A DNA stretch of 5,484 nt from Massilia sp. (GTDB lineage Bacteria > Pseudomonadota > Gammaproteobacteria > Burkholderiales > Burkholderiaceae_D), in the NCBI GenBank assembly GCA_028291845.1, contig JAQGNM010000577.1:1-5484 (forward strand). The letters are read 5' to 3'. The first letter of the stretch is position 1. Every line of letters starts with the position of its first letter. Shown here piece by piece: positions 1 to 5,484 of this stretch. A program made the translations under genes and the position numbers. A model generated the notes under the pieces. It worked only from the letters and a program-made list of their open reading frames with translations, had not been told where the DNA came from and made no database searches.

Positions 1-369
1 GTCGCGCGCGCACTGATCGAACAGGGTCTCGATGCCATGGGCTTGCCTTTCATCATGACCAAGACCGGTAAGGAAGCCTGGGACCAGTTACATGTCATCG
101 CCAACCAGGCCGAAGCCGACGGCCGCACCGTCTACGACCGCGTGGCGCTGGTGTTGACCGACCTGGAAATGCCGGAGATGGACGGTTTCACCCTGACCCG
201 CTCGATCAAGAAAAGCAACCGTTTCAAGGATTTGCCGGTGTTGATCCACTCCTCGCTGTCGGGCACCACCAACGAAGAGCACGTCAAATCGGTCGGCGCC
301 GACGCCTACGTGGCGAAGTTCAATGCCGACGAACTGGCGGCGGCGCTGCGCTCGGTGCTCAAGGGCTGA
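1..369 (+). CDS. cheV: CheV-type chemotaxis protein, C-terminal receiver domain (5' partial)
   Basis: The reading frame is open from the first base of the window and ends at TGA 367-369, so only the last 122 residues are seen and the start lies upstream. The fragment is a response-regulator receiver domain. The phospho-acceptor Asp is fragment residue 54 in the motif LTDLEMPEMDGF, the conserved Ser follows in IHSSLSG (about residues 83-89), and the conserved Lys is residue 106 in VAKF. The long linker before the Asp strand (EAWDQLHVIANQAEADGR) together with TDLEMPEMDG and HSSLSG is typical of CheV, which joins an N-terminal CheW-like domain to a receiver. From family knowledge, CheV is a cytoplasmic coupling protein that links chemoreceptors to CheA and is tuned by CheA phosphorylation. 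The CheW-like half and the N-terminal acidic pair of the receiver are off the window, so a different receiver-containing protein is possible but less likely. A strong terminator starts about 20 bp after the stop, making this the last gene of its transcript. Confidence 0.87.
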   Translation, partial: VARALIEQGLDAMGLPFIMTKTGKEAWDQLHVIANQAEADGRTVYDRVALVLTDLEMPEMDGFTLTRSIKKSNRFKDLPVLIHSSLSGTTNEEHVKSVGADAYVAKFNADELAAALRSVLKG

Positions 370-389
370 AACGAGATTCGTCCCCCGAG

Positions 390-420
390 AAGCGCGCCCG
401 CCACGGGCGCGCTTTTTTTT
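390..420 (+). terminator. Intrinsic terminator of cheV
   Basis: A perfect 8-bp GC-only stem (GCGCGCCC at 392-399 with GGGCGCGC at 405-412) closes a 5-base loop (GCCAC). It is extended by two A:T pairs at the base (390-391 with 413-414) and followed by eight T residues at 413-420. It lies 20 bp after the cheV stop and is correctly oriented for + strand transcription. On the - strand the hairpin is followed only by TTCTC, so it should be a much weaker terminator for the converging czc operon. Confidence 0.92.
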
Positions 421-455
421 GCCTGTTCTTACCTCTGTTTGCCTGTGTTTGCCTG
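416..455. repeat. 10-bp tandem repeat in the convergent intergenic gap
   Basis: Two perfect adjacent copies of TGTTTGCCTG occupy 436-445 and 446-455. The block 416-425 (TTTTTGCCTG, whose first five bases belong to the terminator T run) matches 9 of 10, and 426-435 (TTCTTACCTC) matches about 6 of 10. The array thus runs in phase from the end of the terminator to 17 bp short of the czcA stop codon. The unit is close to one helical turn. No function is evident, and the two outer, less perfect copies could be chance. Confidence 0.6.
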
Positions 456-472
456 TTGCAGAAAACAGCGGA

Positions 473-3400
473 TCACTTTGGCAAGCAAACCTCGGGGCGC
501 GCCCGCCGCCGGTGTACCAGTCCATACATCATCGGCAACAGCAACAAGGTCAGCGCCGTCGACGACAACACCCCGCCGATCACCACGGTCGCCAGCGGCC
601 GTTGCACCTCCGCACCGCTGCTGGTGGCAATCGCCATCGGCAGGAAGCCGAGCGAGGCCACCAGCGCCGTCATCAACACCGGCCGCAAGCGTCCCAGCGC
701 GCCGCTGCGTACGGCGTCCTCGAGCGGCATGCCCTGCTCGCGCAAGGATCGTATGAAGGCAACCATTACCAGGCCATTGAGCACCGCCACCCCGGACAGG
801 GCGATAAAACCCACCGCCGCCGAAATCGACATGGGGATGCCGCGCGCCCACAGCGCGACCACGCCGCCGGTCAGGGCGAAGGGGATGCCGGTGAACACCA
901 ACAAGCCATCCTTGTAATTCTTGAACATCATGAACAGCAAGGCGAACACCAGCGCCAGCGAAGCCGGCACGACGATGCGCAAGCGCCTGGCGGCCGCCTG
1001 CAGATTGTCGAACTGGCCGCCCCAGGCCACCCAGTAGCCGGCCGGCACCGGCGCCGCCTTTAACAGCCGCTCTTGCGCCTCGGCGACAAACGAGCCGATA
1101 TCGCGCCCGCGGACATTGGCGCTGACCACCACCCGGCGTTTGCCCTGCTCGCGGCTGAGCTGGTTGGGTCCGGGCGCAAGCTCGAAACTGGCAATGTCGG
1201 CCAGGGTGACGTAATTGCTGCGTGCGCCCTCCTGCCCCGGCGCCGTGGTCTTCGGCAAGGGCACCGGCAAGCGTTTCATCGCTTCGATGTCGGAGCGCAC
1301 GCCCTCCGGCAAGCGCACGGTGATATCGAAGCGGCGGTCGCCCTCGAACACGCTGCCGGCGGTTCTTCCCGCCGTCGCCGTGGCGATCGTTTCCTGCACG
1401 TCGAGAATATTCAAGCCGAGCCGGGCGGCGCGTTCGCGGTCGATGCGGATCTGCAGCATCGGCAAACCGCTGCTTTGCTCGACCTTGACCTCGCTGGCGC
1501 CCGGCACCTGCCGCACCACCGCCGCGATCGCTGCCGCCGTGCTGTCGAGCACGGCGAGATCATCGCCGAACACCTTGATGGCAACATCGCTGCGTACGCC
1601 GGAAATCAGTTCGTTCACGCGCAGCTGGATCGGCTGGCTGAATTCATAGCTGTTGCCGGGCAATTGCTCGACCGTTTCCTGTATGGCAGCCAGTAATTGT
1701 TCGCGGGTTTTCTTCGGCTTCGGCCATGTGCTCTCCGGGTGAAGCATGATATAGCCGTCTGAAATATTCGGCGGCATCGGATCGGAGGCGATTTCGGCGG
1801 TGCCGGTACGGGCGAACACAGTGGCGATTTCCGGGAATTGTCGCTTCAAGGTGCTCTCGATCTGCTGCTGCATCTTCACCGACTGGGTCAGGCTGGTGCC
1901 CGGGATACGCACGGTCAACACCGCAAAATCGCCCTCGTTCAGGTTCGGCACGAATTCGCTGCCCAGCCGCGTGGCCACCAGGATAGCCAGGCCCAGCACC
2001 AGGCCGGCAAATGTAAAAGTCACCGCCTGGTTCGCTGTCACGTAGTCGAGTGCACGGGCATAACGGGGCTGGGCGGCGCCCATCAGGCGGCCCTCGCCTT
2101 CGGCCACCGACTTGCCGATGAACAGTGCGACCGCCGCCGGCACGAAGGTGAACGACAGGATCATCGCACCGAGCAGCGCGGTCACCACCGTGAACGCCAT
2201 CGGATGAAACATCTTGCCCTCGACGCCCGTGAGCACGAAAATCGGCAGGTAGACGATCATGATGATGGCCTGGCCGAACAGCAAGGGGCGGCGCGCTTCG
2301 CTGGCGGCAAGCATCACTTCGGCAAGCCGCTCAGGCAGTGTCAGCCGCCGTCCCCGTGCGGCCTGTGCGTGCGCCAGCCGGCGCACGCAGTTTTCCACGA
2401 TCACCACTGCGCCGTCGATGATGATGCCGAAGTCGAGCGCGCCCAGGCTGAGCAGGTTGGCGCTGACCTCGTTGGCCACCATGCCGGTGAACGTGAACAG
2501 CATGGCAAACGGGATCACCATCGCGGTGATCAGGGCGGCGCGGATGTTGCCCAGAAAAACAAACAGCACCGCCACCACCAGGACCGCCCCTTCCAGCAAA
2601 TTGTTTCTGACCGTGCCGATGGCCTTTTCCACCAGCACGGTGCGGTCGTAGACGGTGACCGCGCGCACGCCCTTTGGCAGGCTGCGGTTGATCTCGACCA
2701 TCTTGCTGTCGACAGCCAGCGACACTGCGCGGCTGTTCTGGCCGATCAGCATGAACACCGTGCCGAGCACCACTTCGGCGCCATCCTTGGTGGCGGCGCC
2801 CGTGCGCAGCTCGCGGCCGACGCCGACCTCGGCAACGTCGGCAATCCGGATTGCCACCCCGTCGATGGTCGCGATGACGATGTTTTGCATGTCGGCGGTG
2901 GTTTGCACCTGGCCTGGGGCGCGCACCAGGTATTGCTCGCCCTCTTTTTCGATGTAGCCGGCGCCGACGTTGGTGTTGTTGCGCTCGAGCGCCGCCCACA
3001 CGTCGGCAAGGCTGAGGCCGTAGGAAGCGAGCCGCGCAGGATTGGGCGCCACCAGGTATTGCTTGTTGTAGCCGCCGATGGAATTGATGTCGGTCACCCC
3101 GGCCACATTGACCAGTTGCGGCTTGATGATCCAGTCCTGGATTTCGCGCAGGTCGACCGGGGTGTAGGCGCTGCCGTCGGGCTTCCGCGCGGCGGGGTCC
3201 GCTTCGACCGTCCACAGGTAAATTTCCGACAGGCCGGTGGCGATCGGCCCCATCCTCGGCGACACGCCGGCCGGCAAACTCTCGCGCGCATCCTGCAGGC
3301 GCTGGCTGACCAGCTGACGGGCAAAGTGGATGTCGGTGCCATCCTTGAACCCCACCGTCACCTGCGACAGGCCGTAACGCGACAGCGAGCGGGTCTGCTC

Positions 3401-3637
3401 GAGGCGCGGCAAGCCGGCCATCAGGGTTTCGATGGGAAAGGTGATGCGCTGTTCGGCTTCCAGCGGCGAATAGCCGGGCGCCGCCGTGTTGATTTGCACC
3501 TGCACATTGGTGACGTCAGGCACGGCATCGATCGGCAGCCGCTGATAATTGAATATGCCGAGCGCCGCCATGGCGGCCACCGCGAACATCACCAGCCAGC
3601 GGTGCTCGATCGAGGCGGCGATGATGCGGTTGAACAT
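473..3637 (-). CDS. czcA: CzcA-family heavy-metal efflux RND transporter (inner-membrane pump)
   Basis: This is a complete 1054-residue protein, the usual length for CzcA. It is the proton-driven inner-membrane pump of a tripartite CzcCBA exporter that moves divalent cations from periplasm or cytoplasm across the outer membrane. The RND layout is clear: TM1 near residues 14-29, a first periplasmic loop, TM2-6 about 347-507, TM7 about 540-556, a second periplasmic loop, and TM8-12 about 886-1040. TM4 carries DFGIIIDGAVVIVEN with D402, D408 and E415, matching in number the acidic residues known to be essential in C. metallidurans CzcA and marking the Zn/Co/Cd/Ni class rather than Cu/Ag. Other typical CzcA segments are LPIDAVPDVTNVQVQINT, TAEIASDPMPPNISD and NELISGVRSDV. 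The start at 3637 (MFNRII) is chosen because it fits the family N-terminus and gives these residue numbers, although its Shine-Dalgarno is poor. ATG 3661 has a better one and would add eight residues while overlapping czcB by 11 bp. ATGs further upstream are unlikely. The exact metal cannot be read from sequence. The short tail after TM12 (HRRRARPEVCLPK) is basic and cytoplasmic. Confidence 0.95.
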   Translation of the reverse strand: MFNRIIAASIEHRWLVMFAVAAMAALGIFNYQRLPIDAVPDVTNVQVQINTAAPGYSPLEAEQRITFPIETLMAGLPRLEQTRSLSRYGLSQVTVGFKDGTDIHFARQLVSQRLQDARESLPAGVSPRMGPIATGLSEIYLWTVEADPAARKPDGSAYTPVDLREIQDWIIKPQLVNVAGVTDINSIGGYNKQYLVAPNPARLASYGLSLADVWAALERNNTNVGAGYIEKEGEQYLVRAPGQVQTTADMQNIVIATIDGVAIRIADVAEVGVGRELRTGAATKDGAEVVLGTVFMLIGQNSRAVSLAVDSKMVEINRSLPKGVRAVTVYDRTVLVEKAIGTVRNNLLEGAVLVVAVLFVFLGNIRAALITAMVIPFAMLFTFTGMVANEVSANLLSLGALDFGIIIDGAVVIVENCVRRLAHAQAARGRRLTLPERLAEVMLAASEARRPLLFGQAIIMIVYLPIFVLTGVEGKMFHPMAFTVVTALLGAMILSFTFVPAAVALFIGKSVAEGEGRLMGAAQPRYARALDYVTANQAVTFTFAGLVLGLAILVATRLGSEFVPNLNEGDFAVLTVRIPGTSLTQSVKMQQQIESTLKRQFPEIATVFARTGTAEIASDPMPPNISDGYIMLHPESTWPKPKKTREQLLAAIQETVEQLPGNSYEFSQPIQLRVNELISGVRSDVAIKVFGDDLAVLDSTAAAIAAVVRQVPGASEVKVEQSSGLPMLQIRIDRERAARLGLNILDVQETIATATAGRTAGSVFEGDRRFDITVRLPEGVRSDIEAMKRLPVPLPKTTAPGQEGARSNYVTLADIASFELAPGPNQLSREQGKRRVVVSANVRGRDIGSFVAEAQERLLKAAPVPAGYWVAWGGQFDNLQAAARRLRIVVPASLALVFALLFMMFKNYKDGLLVFTGIPFALTGGVVALWARGIPMSISAAVGFIALSGVAVLNGLVMVAFIRSLREQGMPLEDAVRSGALGRLRPVLMTALVASLGFLPMAIATSSGAEVQRPLATVVIGGVLSSTALTLLLLPMMYGLVHRRRARPEVCLPK

Positions 3638-3650
3638 ACCGGTGCCGGGA

Positions 3651-4835
3651 TCAATCCTCATGGCCGGCCTCGCCCTTGCCCTGCTCGGCCTTGATGCTGA
3701 AACTGCCGGCGGCTGCATACGCCTGCCCGGCGGCAAGACCGCCGGTGATCTCGACCATCCTGCCGTCGGTGCGGCCGACGCTCACAGGCTGGGCTACAAA
3801 ACCGCCATCGGTCTTGCGGTAGACGATCTGCCGGCCGTCGACATTCTGCAAAGCCTGTTTCTCCACCGCCACCGCCACCGCGGCGGCGCCGGTGACGATG
3901 TCGACGTCGACAAACAAGCCCGGGCGCCAGGCCAGTTGTGGGTTGGCAAGCACCACCCGCGCCCGCGCCGAGCGGGTCTGCTCGCCGATCACGGCGCTGA
4001 CAAACGACACCTTGCCAGCCGCGACCGCACTGGACGCCGTCGAGCGCAGGATCGCCGGCGTCCCCACGCGCACGATTTCCAGGTCCTTGGCCGGCACCAC
4101 CACCTCGGCCCAAACGGTCGACAGGTCGGACACGGTGAACACGCGGGTGTCGGCGCCGATCGATTCACCTGGCGTGATATGTTTTTCGACGATCAAGCCG
4201 TCGAAGGGCGCGCGGATTTCCAGGCGGTTGAGGGGACCGCCGCGGCCAGCCACCCCCAGCGCCTGCAGTTTCTGGCGCGCGTTAAGCAACGCGATTTCGG
4301 CCTCGCGCAGCGCCTGCTCGGCTTTCATAAAATCCTGCCGCGCCGATATTTTCTCTTCCCACAAGGTTTTTTCGGTGGCGTACAGGGCGCGCGCATACTT
4401 CAGCCCTTGCTCGCTGGCCGCCACGGCGCTGCGCTGTTCGGCCACCGCCGCGCTTGCGACGCTGGCCATCAGCTGCCCCTTGCGCACCTTGTCGCCCAGC
4501 TGGGCCGCCACTTGCAGGGCGATGCCATCCACCCGCGCGGTCAGGTGCGCGGTGCGGTCCTCGTTGAATTTCACTTCGCCCGGCATGCGAATGAAAGTGT
4601 CGATGTGGACCGGGCCGGCCGTCTTGACGGCAATGGCGGCCGCGGCGATCTGGGCATCGGTGAAGGCGATGGTGCCGGCATGCGAGTCGCCGGGCGCTTG
4701 TTTGGCGGGTTCGGCATGTTCGGCATGTTCGGCAGAATTCGCGGGCGGGTTCGCGCGGTCGCGCAGGATCACGCCTGCGGCCAGGGCCAATGCGATGGCG
4801 ACCATGGCGGCGATAGGAATAACTTGCTTGTTCAT
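3651..4835 (-). CDS. czcB: CzcB-family periplasmic adaptor (membrane fusion protein) of the CzcCBA efflux system
   Basis: This complete 394-residue protein is the periplasmic adaptor that should join the CzcA pump to the CzcC outer-membrane channel. A hydrophobic N-terminal segment (about 6-24) with no lipobox Cys suggests an inner-membrane anchor or an uncleaved signal. A low-complexity linker with SAEHAEHAE (34-42) and a further His at 52 follows. Next come the first half of the lipoyl-like domain (about 86-126, ARVDGIALQVAAQLGDKVRKG), an Ala/Glu/Leu-rich alpha-helical hairpin (about 128-193), the second lipoyl half (about 205-236, LEIRAPFDGLIVEKHITPGE), a beta-barrel region starting at LSTVWAEVVVP, and a membrane-proximal C-terminal domain. 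The protein ends in GHED. The His residues of the linker may bind metal, as proposed for other CzcB-like adaptors; that is inference here. The ATG overlaps the czcC stop as ATGA, and an AGGGA lies 7 bases upstream, so the start is well supported and translation is probably coupled to czcC. The czcA frame follows immediately. Confidence 0.93.
   Translation of the reverse strand: MNKQVIPIAAMVAIALALAAGVILRDRANPPANSAEHAEHAEPAKQAPGDSHAGTIAFTDAQIAAAAIAVKTAGPVHIDTFIRMPGEVKFNEDRTAHLTARVDGIALQVAAQLGDKVRKGQLMASVASAAVAEQRSAVAASEQGLKYARALYATEKTLWEEKISARQDFMKAEQALREAEIALLNARQKLQALGVAGRGGPLNRLEIRAPFDGLIVEKHITPGESIGADTRVFTVSDLSTVWAEVVVPAKDLEIVRVGTPAILRSTASSAVAAGKVSFVSAVIGEQTRSARARVVLANPQLAWRPGLFVDVDIVTGAAAVAVAVEKQALQNVDGRQIVYRKTDGGFVAQPVSVGRTDGRMVEITGGLAAGQAYAAAGSFSIKAEQGKGEAGHED
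3668..3671 (-). promoter_or_regulatory. Possible ribosome binding site for an alternative czcA start
   Basis: Reading the - strand, GAGG ends 6 bases before ATG 3661, inside the last codons of czcB. The family-preferred czcA start at 3637 has no comparable motif at normal spacing; its nearest AGGA is about 17 bases away. Ribosome-binding evidence therefore favours 3661, while family alignment and residue numbering favour 3637. Coupled re-initiation from czcB could serve either start. Confidence 0.4.
4710..4736. repeat. 9-bp tandem repeat encoding Glu-His-Ala in CzcB
   Basis: TTCGGCATG occurs twice in perfect tandem (4710-4718, 4719-4727), followed by a third copy diverging in its last two bases (TTCGGCAGA, 4728-4736). 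On the coding (-) strand this reads SAEHAEHAE, residues 34-42 of CzcB, in the flexible linker after the membrane anchor. The 9-bp period keeps frame, so gain or loss of a copy would add or remove one EHA unit without breaking the gene. Confidence 0.8.
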
Positions 4836-5484
4836 GGGGTGGTCCCTGTAAGGATGGCAATGTCGAAGGCAGCGCGGTGCGCCTCGCCGACCGCCTTGAC
4901 ATATTGCTGTCTGGAGTTAAGCAAGCTGCGCTGGGCGTCCAGCACGTCGAGATAGCTGAACTTGCCCGCTTCGAAGCCGCGGGTGACGGCATCGAAGGCG
5001 CTGCCGGCGCGCGGCAGGATGTCGGCGTCGATCACGGCCACTTCGCGCAGCGCCGCCGCCAGCCGCGAATGCGCCTGTTCGAGGTCGAGCCGCAGCCTGG
5101 CGGCGGCCGCCGTCTGCTGGTCGCGCGCCTGGTCGAGCCGGCTGAGCGCCGCCCGCACCGCGCCGGCGTTGCGGTCGAACAGGGGCAGCGGCACCGACAG
5201 CCCCAGCACCAGCTGGCGGCCGCCATCGTCAGTCCCCGCGCTGCGTTCGCGCTTGCTTCCGAGTAGCACCGTCAAGTCCGGCGTGCGGCGCGCCAGTTCC
5301 ACCTGCGACAGCGCGGCGCGGCGCGCCACTTCCAGCCGCGCCTGGGCCAGCGCGGGCGCCTCGTCGAGTTTGCGCATCAGCTCGGCCAACACGGGCAAGC
5401 GCGGCAAGGGGGCGTGCGCCGCGGCCACGCTGTCGAAAGCGGGCGCGTCAGGCGGCAGCAAGGCGCGCAGGCGCTGGCGGGCCA
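4832..5484 (-). CDS. czcC: CzcC-family outer-membrane channel of the CzcCBA efflux system (5' partial)
   Basis: Only the C-terminal 216 residues are in the window; the frame stays open to the right edge and the true start lies beyond it. The protein is the TolC-like outer-membrane factor that should give the CzcAB complex its exit duct. The visible part matches the second repeat of the TolC/OEP family: a helix starting near APALAQARLEVARRAALSQ, then ELARRTPDLTVLLGSKRE, the beta-strand segment LVLGLSVPLPLFDRNAG with the family's hallmark VPLPLFDRN, a long Ala/Arg/Leu-rich coiled helix, and the terminal helix with FEAGKFSYLDVLDAQRSLL that is characteristic of CzcC/CusC-like proteins. Its TGA shares the ATGA overlap with czcB, so the two are co-transcribed and probably translationally coupled. 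TTG at 5461 is in frame, but it is an internal Leu because family-like sequence (ARQRLRA) continues upstream of it. Confidence 0.92.
   Translation of the reverse strand, partial: ARQRLRALLPPDAPAFDSVAAAHAPLPRLPVLAELMRKLDEAPALAQARLEVARRAALSQVELARRTPDLTVLLGSKRERSAGTDDGGRQLVLGLSVPLPLFDRNAGAVRAALSRLDQARDQQTAAAARLRLDLEQAHSRLAAALREVAVIDADILPRAGSAFDAVTRGFEAGKFSYLDVLDAQRSLLNSRQQYVKAVGEAHRAAFDIAILTGTTP
4843..4847 (-). promoter_or_regulatory. Ribosome binding site of czcB
   Basis: On the - strand AGGGA lies 7 bases before the czcB ATG (4835-4833), inside the last codons of czcC. The good spacing fixes the czcB start at the ATGA overlap. Confidence 0.65.

Noticed and set aside
416..455. CRISPR-like array or regulatory iterons
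   Set aside because: The units are directly adjacent without spacers and only two are perfect, so it is reported as a simple tandem repeat only.
323..1063. + strand open frame overlapping the cheV end, the terminator and the czcA 3' end
   Set aside because: It runs through a strong terminator and is rich in Arg, Gln and His; nothing in it resembles a protein family.
2331..3215. - strand open frame inside czcA in a different frame
   Set aside because: It is an Arg/Gly/Gln-rich frame-shifted reading of the czcA coding sequence; the czcA frame is uninterrupted, so there is no frameshift or split gene.
473..3637. Copper/silver pump (CusA/SilA type)
   Set aside because: TM4 has the DFGxxxDGAxxxxEN signature of divalent-cation pumps, not the CusA/SilA pattern, and the neighbouring genes lack the Met-rich motifs expected of CusB/CusC/CusF systems.
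1838..3694. Very long + strand open frame (about 618 codons) antisense to czcA
   Set aside because: Its translation is His/Gln/Arg/Asp-rich with no recognisable domain, as expected for a frame opposite a GC-rich gene; the opposite strand encodes a full, motif-perfect CzcA.
3549..4955. Long + strand open frame (about 468 codons) opposite czcB
   Set aside because: It lies opposite a well-supported adaptor gene, spans three real gene ends, and has the same shadow-like composition.
5459..5461. TTG as the start of a short 209-residue czcC
   Set aside because: The frame stays open upstream with family-like sequence to the window edge, and a 209-residue protein would be only the second half of a TolC-type channel, so the gene is cut by the window.

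Overview
The window is GC-rich, tightly packed bacterial DNA. The protein sequences suggest a betaproteobacterium of the Burkholderiales, perhaps Oxalobacteraceae-like. This is a judgement from the style of the CheV and CzcCBA proteins and the base composition; no search was run.

Layout: positions 1-369 (+ strand) hold the 3' end of a cheV-type chemotaxis gene, with only the C-terminal receiver domain in view. A strong intrinsic terminator follows (390-420), then a short non-coding gap of about 100 bp between two convergent genes. That gap also carries a roughly four-copy 10-bp tandem repeat (416-455). The rest of the window, on the - strand, is a CBA-type heavy-metal efflux operon read from the right edge leftward in the order czcC (partial, 5' end off the window), czcB, czcA. 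The genes are very close: czcC and czcB overlap by an ATGA, and czcB and czcA are either 13 bp apart or overlap by 11 bp, depending on which czcA start is used.

How the genes work together: CzcA is the proton-driven RND pump in the inner membrane, CzcB the periplasmic adaptor, and CzcC the outer-membrane channel. Together they should form a trans-envelope exporter for divalent metal ions. The pump carries the DFGxxxDGAxxxxEN signature of the Zn/Co/Cd/Ni class of heavy-metal RND proteins, at residues D402, D408 and E415, the same numbers as the essential residues known in Cupriavidus metallidurans CzcA. A Cu/Ag (CusA-type) role is therefore unlikely. The operon promoter and any metal-sensing regulator lie beyond the right edge.

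No new system is evident. The points most worth a second look are small: the 10-bp tandem repeat in the convergent gap, a 9-bp tandem repeat encoding His residues in the CzcB N-terminus, and an apparently one-sided terminator between convergent genes.
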